A DNA stretch of 64,000 bases from Roseinatronobacter sp052379845 (GCA_052379845.1 JBQTCF010000005.1); one strand, 5' to 3'; shown: positions 25,054 to 33,611, counted from the stretch's first letter. Notes: a model not told the origin generated them from the letters alone. Translations and numbers: made by a program.

Positions 25054-26678
25054 GTTTCGCGCGCCTCGGGCTGGCAACAGGTGTGCTGTATCTGGTTTTG
25101 ATCCAGCCCAACCATCCCGCCGCCTTGAGTTGGGGGGCTTTAGGCGTTTTCCCGCTGGAACTGCCGGTCATTCTGGCGGCGCTGGTTGTGCTGGGCGCGG
25201 GGCGCGCGGGCGCGGTGCTGCGCGCGGCGCTGGTTGCGGCGCTGGTGGCCATAGCGTTGTTGAAGCTGGCGGATTTCGGCACATTCATCGCATTCAACCG
25301 CGGCTTCAATCTGGTTGCGGATTATAACCTGTTGCCTGCGGCATGGGACCTGACGCGCGGCAGCATCGGCTTGCTGCCTGCGGTGCTTGCGGTTGCGGGC
25401 GGGGGCGTGCTGGTGGTCGCGCTGGTCGTCGCGCTGTGGTGGGCAACAGGGGTTTTCGCGCGGATGTATGCTGGCCCCTTGCCGCGCGTTGCGGCAGCGG
25501 TGCTGTTTGTGCCCGCGCTTGCGCTGGCGGTCGCGGAAATAGGGCAGGCGCGGCGGGCATGGTCGCTGCCGCCTGCGTTGCGCGCAGTCCTTCCGGGGGC
25601 GGCCTTCACGGCGCGCGTGGGTCTGGAACGGGTGGAGCAAATCCGCACCACACGCGCTGATCTGGCCCGTTTCCGGCTGGCGGCCCAAGAAGACAGCATG
25701 CGCGACACCGCCCCCCATTTCGACAGGCTGGGCCAGCGTGATTTCGTGCTGGCCTATGTCGAAAGCTATGGGCGGTCCAGTTTCGACAATCCGCTGTATA
25801 GCCCGACCCACACGGCCACATTGCGCGGTATAGAGCAGGACCTGACCGCACGCGGCCTGTCCATGCGGTCGGGCTGGGCGCGCGCGCCAATGGTGGGCGG
25901 CCAAAGCTGGCTTGCACATGGCAGTGTCGCATCCGGCCTGTGGCTGGACACACAGGCGCGCTACCGCGCGCTGATTGCCAGCCCCCGCCAGACGCTGTTT
26001 CACTATGCCCAACAGGCGGGCCGGCGCACAGTCGCCATAAAACCCGCGCATATTTTCCCATGGCCCGAAGGTGATTATTTCGGTTTCGATGCCATCTATA
26101 ACGCTGCTGATCTGGGGTATCAGGGGCAGCCCTTCAACTGGGTGACCATGCCCGACCAGTTTACCCTGCACGCGCTGGACAGGTTGGAACGCGACCGGAC
26201 AGACCGCACACCGCTGGTGGTGCAAGTGGCGCTGGTGTCATCGCATGCGCCATGGGTGCCCATCCCGGAACTGGTGGATTGGGACGCTATCGGCACAGGC
26301 ACCATTTTTGACCAATGGGCGCTTTCGGGTGACCCGCCAGATGTGGTGTGGCGCGACCATGACCGCGTGCGCGACCAGTTCCGTCTGGCCGTGGATTACA
26401 GCTTGCAAACGATGGGCGACTGGATCGCGCGTCATGCTGATACCTCGCCGCTGGTTGTCATGCTGGGCGACCACGAACCTGCGCGCTTCGTTTCCGGGGT
26501 CGAAGGGTTTGACGTGCCTGTGCATGTCATTGGCCCTGCTGATCTTGTGGACCAGTTCGCCAGTCTGGACTGGACCGAAGGTATGATCCCCGCGCCGCAA
26601 ACCCCCTCCATACGGATGGATGCCCTGCGCGATGTGCTGCTGTCGCGCCTTGGCAGTGGCGCGGCGTCTGCGCCATGA
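25050..26678 (+). CDS. Membrane sulfatase-fold phosphotransferase (LtaS/OpgB-like)
   Basis: This 542-residue protein has about four N-terminal membrane helices (to about residue 165) and then a periplasmic alkaline-phosphatase/sulfatase-fold domain. AYVESYGRSSFDN supplies a metal-binding Glu, PMVGGQSWLAHGS carries the likely nucleophile region, and VMLGDHEPAR supplies the metal-binding Asp and His. The family includes LtaS, OpgB and EptA, which move phosphoglycerol or phosphoethanolamine from phospholipids to envelope polymers. The GTG start at 25050 overlaps the preceding stop (GTGA); the frame stays open further upstream, but only inside the neighbouring gene. Next to opgH, an OpgB-like role in decorating periplasmic glucans is attractive but unproven. 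Confidence 0.82.
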   Translation: MSFARLGLATGVLYLVLIQPNHPAALSWGALGVFPLELPVILAALVVLGAGRAGAVLRAALVAALVAIALLKLADFGTFIAFNRGFNLVADYNLLPAAWDLTRGSIGLLPAVLAVAGGGVLVVALVVALWWATGVFARMYAGPLPRVAAAVLFVPALALAVAEIGQARRAWSLPPALRAVLPGAAFTARVGLERVEQIRTTRADLARFRLAAQEDSMRDTAPHFDRLGQRDFVLAYVESYGRSSFDNPLYSPTHTATLRGIEQDLTARGLSMRSGWARAPMVGGQSWLAHGSVASGLWLDTQARYRALIASPRQTLFHYAQQAGRRTVAIKPAHIFPWPEGDYFGFDAIYNAADLGYQGQPFNWVTMPDQFTLHALDRLERDRTDRTPLVVQVALVSSHAPWVPIPELVDWDAIGTGTIFDQWALSGDPPDVVWRDHDRVRDQFRLAVDYSLQTMGDWIARHADTSPLVVMLGDHEPARFVSGVEGFDVPVHVIGPADLVDQFASLDWTEGMIPAPQTPSIRMDALRDVLLSRLGSGAASAP

Positions 26679-27589
26679 AGGGGGTGTTGCGCTTGCTGGC
26701 GTCGCTGGCGGGCCTCGGGGTGGTGGTCTGGCTGGTGGACCCCGCGCCACTGGCGCAGCATTTGCGCAGTGCCGATCTGCGCTGGCTGGCGCTGGCGGTG
26801 GCGCTGCTGGCCGGACAGATTGTCGTCTCGGCGCTGCGCTGGCAATTGACCGCACAGGCCCTTGGGGTGCGCCTGCCGGGCTTATGGGCGATCTGCGAAT
26901 ATTCCCTGTCAGTGCTGGGCAATACGCTGTTGCCCGGCGGGGTGCTGGGCGATGTGGGGCGCGTGGCGCGGATGCGCGCATATGGCGGTTGGCGGCTGGC
27001 GGTCGGGTCGGTGGTGATTGAACGGCTGGCGGGGCAGGTGGCACTTGCGCTGGCGGCGGCGCTTGGTGTGGGGTGGTGGGCTGCTGTCTATCACGGTGCG
27101 GGCGCGTTGGTCATCGTGCCGCTGGGTGCGCTTGTGGTTGCGCTGGTCTGGGGCGGGGTGCGTTTGTTACCCTTGGCGGTGCGCGATGCTGTCCGCGCCG
27201 CGTGGTGCGCGCCTGCTGTCATGCCGCGCCAGCTGGGCTTTACTGCCGTGATCGTGTGCTGCAATCTGGGCGGGGTATGGGCTGCGGCGCAGGCCGTGGG
27301 CGTGGGCTTGGGCCTTGGGGCAGCGCTGTTTGTCATTCCGCTGACATTGCTGGCCATGCTGGTGCCTGTTTCGGTCAACGGGTGGGGCCTGCGCGAAGGG
27401 GCTGCGTTGGTGTTGTGGCCTTTGGTGGGCGTCGCCGGGCCGCAGGCTGTCGCGGCCAGTATCAGTTTTGGACTGGCCGCCCTTGGCGCCGCGCTTTTGG
27501 CTGTTATTCCATGGGCGGTGCAACTGGGCATGGCGCGCAGACAAAAACCGGCCATGGCCCCATCAATGATTGAAGGTGACAGACAATGA
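26675..27589 (+). CDS. Lysylphosphatidylglycerol synthase-type transmembrane protein (UPF0104)
   Basis: This 304-residue polytopic protein of the LPG_synthase_TM/YbhN family has about seven or eight helices. Characteristic text includes SALRWQLTAQALG, LGNTLLPGGVLGDVGRVARM and VPVSVNGWGLREGA. Members flip or bind lipids and are often next to lipid or glycan enzymes; the catalytic aminoacyl-transfer domain of MprF is absent. It overlaps the sulfatase-fold gene (ATGA at 26675) and the inositol-monophosphatase gene (ATGA at 27586), so all four genes form one coupled operon. Presumably it helps move the lipid substrate or product across the membrane. Confidence 0.84.
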   Translation: MKGVLRLLASLAGLGVVVWLVDPAPLAQHLRSADLRWLALAVALLAGQIVVSALRWQLTAQALGVRLPGLWAICEYSLSVLGNTLLPGGVLGDVGRVARMRAYGGWRLAVGSVVIERLAGQVALALAAALGVGWWAAVYHGAGALVIVPLGALVVALVWGGVRLLPLAVRDAVRAAWCAPAVMPRQLGFTAVIVCCNLGGVWAAAQAVGVGLGLGAALFVIPLTLLAMLVPVSVNGWGLREGAALVLWPLVGVAGPQAVAASISFGLAALGAALLAVIPWAVQLGMARRQKPAMAPSMIEGDRQ

Positions 27590-28425
27590 CCCGCCCCCCC
27601 AGCCTTATTCCCCCGCAGGTGCAAAACGCCGCGTATGGCCACGAACTTGCGCCTGTCCTGTCGGCGATGACACGCGCCGGGGACGGGTTGCTGGACTTCT
27701 GGTCCAATCGCGGCAGTCTGGAGGTGGCTGAAAAACGCGCAGGCGATTTCGTCAGCGCAGCAGACCGCCAGACCGAAGACATGTTGCGCGATGCCCTGTG
27801 CCGCCCCGGTGACCACTGGCTGGGCGAGGAGACGCATTCCCCCCGCCCCCCTGCGCAAGACGGTGCGCGCGTCTGGATCGTTGACCCGCTGGACGGGACC
27901 ACGAACTTCTTGCGCGGGATCGGACATTGGGCAATTTCAGTCGCGCTGCAGGTGGACGGGGTGCGGGTGCTGGGGGTTATCCATGACCCGCTACGGCGCG
28001 AAACCTTCTATGCGGTGCGCGGGGCAGGGGCGTTCTTGAATGGTGTCCCAATACGCGCCGCAGCGACGCCGCGCCTGCAGGACGCGCTGTTTGGAACGGG
28101 AATACCGTTTGGGCAGATGGCGCATATTGACGACCACACCATTGAGATTGCGCGACTGATGCCGCTATGCGCAGGGGTGCGCCGCATGGGGGCGGCGGCG
28201 CTGGATCTGGCCTATGTGGCCTGCGGGCGTCTGGATGGCTTCTGGGAAAGGCGGCTGCAGCCATGGGACATTGCCGCGGGGCTGGTGCTGGCGCAGGAAG
28301 CCGGGGTGCGGGTTGAAGCGCTGGACAGGGCGGAAATGCCCGAAGCCACCGGCACGGTTCTGGCCGCCTGCGCACCGCTGTTTGATCCCTTCGCGGCGGT
28401 GCTTCGCGGGGCGCATAGCGGATGA
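27586..28425 (+). CDS. Inositol monophosphatase family protein
   Basis: This 279-residue Mg-dependent phosphatase has all family metal-ligand motifs: GEET around 80-83, DPLDGTTNFLRG with D100 and D103, and WDIAAG with D228. Members dephosphorylate inositol phosphate, 3'-phosphoadenosine phosphates, histidinol phosphate or sugar phosphates, and sequence alone does not decide which. It is cytoplasmic and last in the operon starting at 24280, overlapping its neighbour by 4 bp. One option is removal of phosphate from a polyol phosphate made for the head group used upstream. The gene converges on the FkbM methyltransferase gene with a 14-bp gap. Confidence 0.9.
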   Translation: MTRPPSLIPPQVQNAAYGHELAPVLSAMTRAGDGLLDFWSNRGSLEVAEKRAGDFVSAADRQTEDMLRDALCRPGDHWLGEETHSPRPPAQDGARVWIVDPLDGTTNFLRGIGHWAISVALQVDGVRVLGVIHDPLRRETFYAVRGAGAFLNGVPIRAAATPRLQDALFGTGIPFGQMAHIDDHTIEIARLMPLCAGVRRMGAAALDLAYVACGRLDGFWERRLQPWDIAAGLVLAQEAGVRVEALDRAEMPEATGTVLAACAPLFDPFAAVLRGAHSG

Positions 28426-28439
28426 AGGTTGGCGCAGCG

Positions 28440-29174
28440 TCAAACCTTCAGCCGCGCATAGATGTCGCCTGACCCCGCATCAGGGGCCAGCGCGGCCAAC
28501 CATGCCGCCACGGCGTCCCTGTCGCGCCAGTCCTGCCATTCGAAGGCGGCGTTTTCCCCGCGAACGACGTTGAATTCATATGTGCCCAGCCCCGCTATCA
28601 TGCGGATCGCCTGTTGGCTGACATCGGGCAGGCCGGGCAGATACTCCACCGAAATCAGCGCGACGGGCTGGGACAGGCCGGACAGGACTTCGGTTTCGAA
28701 CCCTTCCACGTCGATCTTGATATAGCGCGGCAGGCCATGCTGCGCGATCATCCGGTCAAGGGATGTCATCGCCACCTCGGCGCGGGCATCCCAGCGGACA
28801 TGTTCAAACCCCGGCATGGCGCGGGCTTCATCGGGCAGGGTTGCGCGCAGCGATGACACTGTGGGGTGACGCTGCGACACCGACATTTCGGCCCGCGCTT
28901 CTGCTGGACCCAGCGCCGCCTCGATCAGCACGATATCACGCGGCAGCGTGCGGCGCAGAAACCGCGCGAAGGCGGGTTGCGGTTCAAACGCGATCACCCT
29001 TGCGCCACAGCCGCGCATGACGCGCGCCCGCGTTCCGACATGCGCCCCCACATCAAAGACCAGATCGCCGTTCTTCAAGATATTGTTATACAAAAGTCTG
29101 GTCCGGCGCATCAACAGCGGGTTGAAGTAAATCAACACAGACCGGCACACGCCCAACATGCTGCGCAATGACAT
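28440..29174 (-). CDS. FkbM family methyltransferase
   Basis: This 244-residue SAM-dependent methyltransferase of the FkbM type shows motif I VFDVGAHVGTRARVM, acidic strand end VIAFEPQP, and the family hallmark YIKIDVEGFETEVLSGL. FkbM enzymes O-methylate sugars, polyketides or other secondary products. It is transcribed against the two flanking operons and so has its own promoter, somewhere in 29175-29400. It may modify the envelope glycan or the product of the pterin/flavin operon; context alone does not choose. Confidence 0.88.
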   Translation of the reverse strand: MSLRSMLGVCRSVLIYFNPLLMRRTRLLYNNILKNGDLVFDVGAHVGTRARVMRGCGARVIAFEPQPAFARFLRRTLPRDIVLIEAALGPAEARAEMSVSQRHPTVSSLRATLPDEARAMPGFEHVRWDARAEVAMTSLDRMIAQHGLPRYIKIDVEGFETEVLSGLSQPVALISVEYLPGLPDVSQQAIRMIAGLGTYEFNVVRGENAAFEWQDWRDRDAVAAWLAALAPDAGSGDIYARLKV

Positions 29175-29400
29175 TGTTTTCCACCTTTCACATTGCTTGG
29201 GCGTTCAGATAGCGCCCTTTGGCGCGTGTCCATGTGTGTTGCGAAAAAATGCGCCACCATGGTGGCTGCGCCGCGCCATGGGCGCTGGGAATTTCCGCAA
29301 TCGCACGCTGCGCGCACTTGCCTTTCGGCGCAGCGCCCTACGTCCCCCCTATCATGTGCGTGTTTACCGTCTTTTACACAGCTTTTTTCTGGTGGGGTCT
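29175..29400. other. Divergent intergenic region, FkbM gene / ribA operon
   Basis: These 226 bp precede the pterin/flavin operon. They contain the perfect 14-bp palindrome GCCACCATGGTGGC at 29253-29266, a possible operator or chance symmetry. No FMN riboswitch (RFN element) consensus is apparent to me. Confidence 0.4.
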
Positions 29401-30534
29401 GTGACTTATCCTGTTGCCATAACTTCAGCCAAGACAGCGTCTGGCCTTGAACTTGATGTGGGTGAACTTGTCGCGCGGCTGGTCTGCGATGCGCGGCTTG
29501 GTCTACCTGTCATCATGGGGTCTGACACCCAGATAGCGGTGCTTGCGCCGGTCGAAACCCTGCGGCCCGAAAGGTTTGCGCGCCTTGGTGCGTTGGGCGC
29601 GCCGCATATGGTGCTGTCACCGCGGCGGTTTTCGGCGCTGTTTCCAAACGCCGCGGTCACCGGGCAGGCGGGCACGCTGGCATTTGCTGCTGGCACAAGG
29701 CTGGACGCGCTGCGCCAGATTGCAGGCGGGGCGCATGCCGCAAACCCCGCGCTGCCCGTGGGGGCTATGCAGGCGCATTGTCCCGCCCCCCTGAGCGCCG
29801 CGGCGCTGGCACTGGCCAAGGCCGCGCAGCTTTTGCCGGCAATGCTGCTGTGGCCGGTGTCGGTGACCACGCGCGACGCGCTGCGGGCGCAGGGGCTGGC
29901 CTATTTGCCTGCGCGCGATGTGCTGGACGAACTGGCCAGCGCGCAACGGCTGGCGGCAGTCAGTTCGGCGGCCTTGCCCATGGCCTGTTCGGCGGCGGGG
30001 TCGGTTCAGGTGTTTCGCCCCGACAATGCCGGGGCCGAACATTACGCCATTACAGTGGGCAGTGTTGCGCCCGCGCAGCCGGTTTTGACGCGCTTGCATT
30101 CAGCGTGTTTCACCGGTGATGTTCTGGGCAGCCTGAAATGTGATTGCGGCCCGCAGTTACAGGCCGCGCTGGCCGCCATGGCGCAGGCGGGGGGCGGTGT
30201 GCTGGTCTACCTTAATCAGGAAGGGCGGGGTATAGGGCTGGCCAACAAGATGCGTGCCTATGCGCTGCAAGATGGCGGGCTGGACACTGTGCAGGCCAAC
30301 CACCAACTGGGGTTCGAGGATGATGAACGCGATTTTCGCCTTGGTGCGGCGGTTTTGTCATCAATGGGCATTGGGCGGGTGCGGCTGCTGACAAACAACC
30401 CTGCGAAGATGCACAGCCTTGCAGGCCATGGAATAGAGGTTGTCGAACGTGTCCCGCTTCAGGTCGGGCAAACGCCGCAAAACGCCCATTATCTGGCGAC
30501 AAAAGCGCTGAAATCCGGGCATATCCTGCCATGA
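29401..30534 (+). CDS. ribA: GTP cyclohydrolase II (RibA) with divergent N-terminal domain
   Basis: The 377-residue protein has a C-terminal GTP cyclohydrolase II domain (from about residue 220), which opens GTP to the diaminopyrimidine used for riboflavin. Zinc ligands C236, C247 and C249 lie in CFTGDVLGSLKCDC; GRGIGLANKMRAY, QANHQLGFEDDERDF and LLTNNPAKM are textbook. The N-terminal ~200 residues occupy the place of the DHBP synthase domain but do not read as an intact one. The GTG start at 29401 is the family-consistent start, with GGGG just upstream. Its stop overlaps the next gene (ATGA). It heads a five-gene operon and may therefore serve a dedicated pathway, or be the housekeeping RibA. 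Confidence 0.88.
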   Translation: MTYPVAITSAKTASGLELDVGELVARLVCDARLGLPVIMGSDTQIAVLAPVETLRPERFARLGALGAPHMVLSPRRFSALFPNAAVTGQAGTLAFAAGTRLDALRQIAGGAHAANPALPVGAMQAHCPAPLSAAALALAKAAQLLPAMLLWPVSVTTRDALRAQGLAYLPARDVLDELASAQRLAAVSSAALPMACSAAGSVQVFRPDNAGAEHYAITVGSVAPAQPVLTRLHSACFTGDVLGSLKCDCGPQLQAALAAMAQAGGGVLVYLNQEGRGIGLANKMRAYALQDGGLDTVQANHQLGFEDDERDFRLGAAVLSSMGIGRVRLLTNNPAKMHSLAGHGIEVVERVPLQVGQTPQNAHYLATKALKSGHILP

Positions 30535-31481
30535 CTGACCCGCGCGCCTTATGGGTGGTCGCCCCTGACCGTGCGGAAATACGCCCCGCCACGGCAGGGG
30601 ATGGGGTGCGGCTGCGCAGCCTGTATTCCGGCATCAGTCGTGGGACGGAACGTCTGGTTCTGCGCGGCGCGGTTCCCGTGGCAGAACATACCCGCATGCG
30701 CGCCCCCCATCAGGAAGGGGCGTTCCCCTATCCGGTGAAATACGGCTATTGCACGGTGGCCGAAATCGCCGAAGGGCCGCAGGCAGGGCGCGCGGTGTTC
30801 GCGCTGTTCCCGCATCAGACATGGTTCCGGTTGCCAGATGACGGGTTCGTGCGCCTGCCCGATGCCCTGCCGCCCGCGCGTGCCGTGCTGGCGGCAAATA
30901 TGGAAACCGCGCTGAATATTGTCTGGGACAGCGGGCTTTCGGCGGGGGACAGGGTGTGCATTATGGGCGCGGGCGTTCTGGGGGCCTTGGTGGGCTACTT
31001 ATGCGCGCGCTTTCCGGGCTGCGATGTGACGTTGTGTGATATTGACCCCGCCCGTGCAGATCTGGCGCAGGCGCTGGGGTGCCGTTTCACCGCCCCGGCA
31101 GACATGCCAAAAGGGCAGGATGTTGTCATCAACACCAGTGCGTCTGCTGCCGGATTGGCCCACGCGCTGGACGCCGCAGGGCCGGGCGCCACTGTGGTGG
31201 AAGCCAGCTGGCACGGCACGCAGGCCGTTTCCCTGCCGCTGGGGGGGGCGTTTCACAGCCAGCGGCTGCAACTGGTCAGTTCACAGGTCGGGGCCGTGCC
31301 GCCCGCGCGCCTGCCGCGCTGGACATTTCGCCGCCGCCTGCAAAAGGCGCTGGCGCTGCTGTGTGATGACCGGCTGGATATGCTGATTTCCGGCGAAAGC
31401 GCGTTTGATGATCTGCCTGCCGACTATCCCTTGATCCTGAATGCGCCAGGCACGTTGTGTCACCGCATCCGCTATGACTGA
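30531..31481 (+). CDS. MDR-family zinc-free dehydrogenase-like protein
   Basis: This 316-residue medium-chain dehydrogenase/reductase has an N-terminal catalytic fold (LYSGISRGTERLVL) and a Rossmann domain with GAGVLGALVGYL around residues 145-156. It lacks the catalytic Cys and structural Cys cluster of zinc alcohol dehydrogenases. The GISxGTE text resembles the non-zinc MDR branch that includes BchC. It would oxidise or reduce an NAD(P)-linked hydroxyl or carbonyl group. The 4-bp overlap with ribA and 16-bp gap to the PTPS-like gene place it firmly in the operon. The substrate is unknown; a pterin side chain is one possibility. Confidence 0.75.
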   Translation: MTDPRALWVVAPDRAEIRPATAGDGVRLRSLYSGISRGTERLVLRGAVPVAEHTRMRAPHQEGAFPYPVKYGYCTVAEIAEGPQAGRAVFALFPHQTWFRLPDDGFVRLPDALPPARAVLAANMETALNIVWDSGLSAGDRVCIMGAGVLGALVGYLCARFPGCDVTLCDIDPARADLAQALGCRFTAPADMPKGQDVVINTSASAAGLAHALDAAGPGATVVEASWHGTQAVSLPLGGAFHSQRLQLVSSQVGAVPPARLPRWTFRRRLQKALALLCDDRLDMLISGESAFDDLPADYPLILNAPGTLCHRIRYD

Positions 31482-31497
31482 ACCAGAAAGGACGCCC

Positions 31498-31893
31498 ATG
31501 TTCGCCGTCGAAGTCAAAGACCATATCATGATTGCCCATTCGCTGCCCTCGCCGGTATTTGGCCCTGCTCAAGGCATGCATGGCGCCACATTCACAGTGG
31601 ATGCCGCCTTCTTCACCGAGGATCTGGATGATCACGGGCTGGTGGTCGATATTGGCCTTGCGGTTGAGGCGCTTGCCGCCACGCTTGCGCCGCTGCGCTA
31701 CAAGAACCTTGATGAAATTCCCGAATTCGCCGGGAAATTCACGACAACCGAATTTCTGTGCAAGCATATTTTCGACCAGATGCGCGGCCATATCAGTGCG
31801 GGCACCTTGAACGATGCGGGCCGCGTGCGACGGTTGCGCATAACCCTGCACGAAAGCCATATGGCGCGCGCATGGTTTGAAGGGGACGTGTAG
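31498..31893 (+). CDS. 6-pyruvoyltetrahydropterin synthase/QueD-fold protein with altered active site
   Basis: This 131-residue protein of the PTPS/QueD family starts at ATG 31498 behind AAAGGA. The fold text is recognisable: IMIAHSL (H14), MHGATF (H28), LVVDIG (D51), LRYKNLDEIPEF, KFTTTEFLCKHIF and ITLHES (E119). Three normally key positions differ. The second zinc His of HGH is Ala30, the catalytic Cys four residues before HGH is missing (Ala24; the only Cys is C88), and the His of the LDHxNLN segment is Tyr68. It is therefore unlikely to be a standard PTPS or QueD and may bind a pterin-like intermediate or catalyse different chemistry. It is cytoplasmic and embedded in the ribA operon. Confidence 0.8.
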   Translation: MFAVEVKDHIMIAHSLPSPVFGPAQGMHGATFTVDAAFFTEDLDDHGLVVDIGLAVEALAATLAPLRYKNLDEIPEFAGKFTTTEFLCKHIFDQMRGHISAGTLNDAGRVRRLRITLHESHMARAWFEGDV

Positions 31894-31896
31894 ACC

Positions 31897-32694
31897 ATGG
31901 GTTTTGCGCCGCAATGGCTGGCTTTGCGTGAACCTGCCGACCGGGCGGCGCGGGATGGGGGTTTGCTGGCACATGCGGCGCGGCTGGCGGGACCGTCGCC
32001 TGTTATTGTCGATCTGGGCGCGGGAACCGGGGCCAGCCTGCGTGCCCTTGCGCCGCATGTGCCAGCGGGGGCGCAATGGCGGCTGGTGGACAATGATCGC
32101 GCGTTGCTGGCGCATGCTGTCGCCGCCCATCCCCAAGCGCGCCCTTTTGCCTGCGATCTGACCAACCTGGCTGATCTGCCGCTGTCGGGGGCCACGCTTG
32201 TTTCGGCATCAGCCTTGCTGGACCTTGTTTCCGAAAACTGGGTGCGGGATCTGGCGCAACTGCTGGCACGTCATAAGTTGCCGTTTTATGCGGCGCTGTC
32301 CTATGACGGGGTCATGACGTGGCAACCCCAGCTTGCGGGTGATGATGCGGTGACGGGGGCTTTCAACACGGACCAATGCACCGACAAGGGCTTTGGGCCC
32401 GCGCTTGGCCCCGCTGCATGGTCCTGCGCGCGACAGGTGTTCACGCAGGCAGGCTATGACGTGTTTTGCGCCCCAAGCCCGTGGGTTCTGGGCCGCGATG
32501 ATGCCCCCCTGCAGGCGCAATTGCTGGACGGGATTGCAACCGCCGCCGCCCGTGCGGGTTATACGGGTGCGCAGGCGTGGCATGACGCCCGTCAGGCGCT
32601 GGTCCCCCGCGGCCAGTGCCTGATCGGTCATCAGGACATTCTGGCGGTGCCAGAAGGTCTTGTGGCGGAACTTGGCGCAGACGGGGGGGTGTGA
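31897..32694 (+). CDS. Class I SAM-dependent methyltransferase
   Basis: This 265-residue methyltransferase has motif I VIVDLGAGTGASLRAL (about residues 36-51), WRLVDND as the acidic strand, and a C-terminal region with no further recognised domain. It starts 3 bp after the PTPS-like stop, and its TGA shares one base with the ATG of the RibD-type reductase. Operon membership suggests that the GTP-derived product is N- or O-methylated, as in toxoflavin-like compounds, but the acceptor cannot be read from the sequence. Confidence 0.82.
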   Translation: MGFAPQWLALREPADRAARDGGLLAHAARLAGPSPVIVDLGAGTGASLRALAPHVPAGAQWRLVDNDRALLAHAVAAHPQARPFACDLTNLADLPLSGATLVSASALLDLVSENWVRDLAQLLARHKLPFYAALSYDGVMTWQPQLAGDDAVTGAFNTDQCTDKGFGPALGPAAWSCARQVFTQAGYDVFCAPSPWVLGRDDAPLQAQLLDGIATAAARAGYTGAQAWHDARQALVPRGQCLIGHQDILAVPEGLVAELGADGGV

Positions 32695-33518
32695 TGGACA
32701 AGGCCGATGTCAGTGCGCGGGTCTGGGCGCGCATTTTGAGTATTCGCAATGGCAGCGGCTGCGCCTGTTGTGGGGACTGGACTGCTGCGGAACGCGCGGC
32801 GCTGGCAATATATGCCCCGCTTGCGCGCCGCGATCTGGGACCAGTGACCATTGGCCAGATCGGGCAGTCCCTTGACGGGCGCGTGGCAACAGTGGCGGGC
32901 GACGCGCGCGATATTTCAGGGCCGGACGGGTTGAAGCACCTGCACCGGCTGCGTGCACTTGCCGATGCGGTTGTCATTGGCGTGCGCACCGCGCTGCATG
33001 ACAGCCCGCGCCTGACAGTGCGCCTGTGTGATGGGCATAACCCCGCGCGCGTGGTCATTGACCCGCGGGGGCGGTTGCCCAATGACGCGCCGGTGTTCAT
33101 GGATAATGGCGTGCGGCGCATTGTCTTGCAACATGGCGACACCGCCCGCCCCAAGGGGGTAGAGGTGGTGCGCCTGCCCGCTGCTGCCGGCGGCAGCATG
33201 TCGCCGCACCATATTCTGCGCACCTTGCACGCTGCGGGGCTGAACACGGTTCTGGTTGAAGGGGGCGGTATTACCGTGTCGCGTTTCTTTCAGGCGGGGT
33301 TGCTGACACGGCTGCATATTGCTGTCGCGCCCTTGCTGATCGGGGGTGGGCCGCAGGGGTTTCATACCGCCAATCCGGTGGCGCTGCTGTCGGACGCGAC
33401 GCGCCCCGAGACGCGGGTGTTCAATATCGGGTCGGATATCTTGTTTGATTGTGGTTTGACATCCGCGCAGAATATCGTTGCTGCGCCATGGCATGGTATC
33501 GCACGGCAGAACAGCTGA
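32694..33518 (+). CDS. RibD C-terminal (dihydrofolate-reductase-fold) reductase
   Basis: This 274-residue protein has a RibD_C/DHFR-like domain from about residue 50: TIGQIGQSLDGRVAT, VVIGVRTALHDSPRL and VLVEGGGITVSRFFQAGL, which are the NADPH and substrate segments of pyrimidine reductases. The RibD deaminase domain is absent. A ~50-residue N-terminal segment contains CACC, a possible metal or redox site. It would reduce a ribosyl-amino-pyrimidine or similar compound made from the RibA product. It is the last gene of the operon; the stop is followed by a hairpin shared with the convergent haem-receptor gene. Confidence 0.82.
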   Translation: MDKADVSARVWARILSIRNGSGCACCGDWTAAERAALAIYAPLARRDLGPVTIGQIGQSLDGRVATVAGDARDISGPDGLKHLHRLRALADAVVIGVRTALHDSPRLTVRLCDGHNPARVVIDPRGRLPNDAPVFMDNGVRRIVLQHGDTARPKGVEVVRLPAAAGGSMSPHHILRTLHAAGLNTVLVEGGGITVSRFFQAGLLTRLHIAVAPLLIGGGPQGFHTANPVALLSDATRPETRVFNIGSDILFDCGLTSAQNIVAAPWHGIARQNS

Positions 33519-33556
33519 CGGGCCAAACCCCAGCGCCACGTCGCCAAAACTGGAAA

Positions 33557-33584
33557 ACGCCAGCGCAGGGTTCTGCGCTGGCGT
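33557..33584 (-). terminator. Intrinsic terminator after haem receptor gene
   Basis: ACGCCAGCGCAG and CTGCGCTGGCGT form a perfect 12-bp stem with a GGTT loop. Read on the minus strand it is followed by TTTT, so it fits an intrinsic terminator for the haem receptor. It may also stop the convergent ribA operon. Confidence 0.8.
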
Positions 33585-33611
33585 GGGTTCTATGGGAACA
33601 GGGTGCAGCGC

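Noticed and set aside
29175..29400. FMN riboswitch in front of ribA
   Set aside because: I looked for the conserved RFN stems and loops and could not find them; only a short 14-bp palindrome is present.
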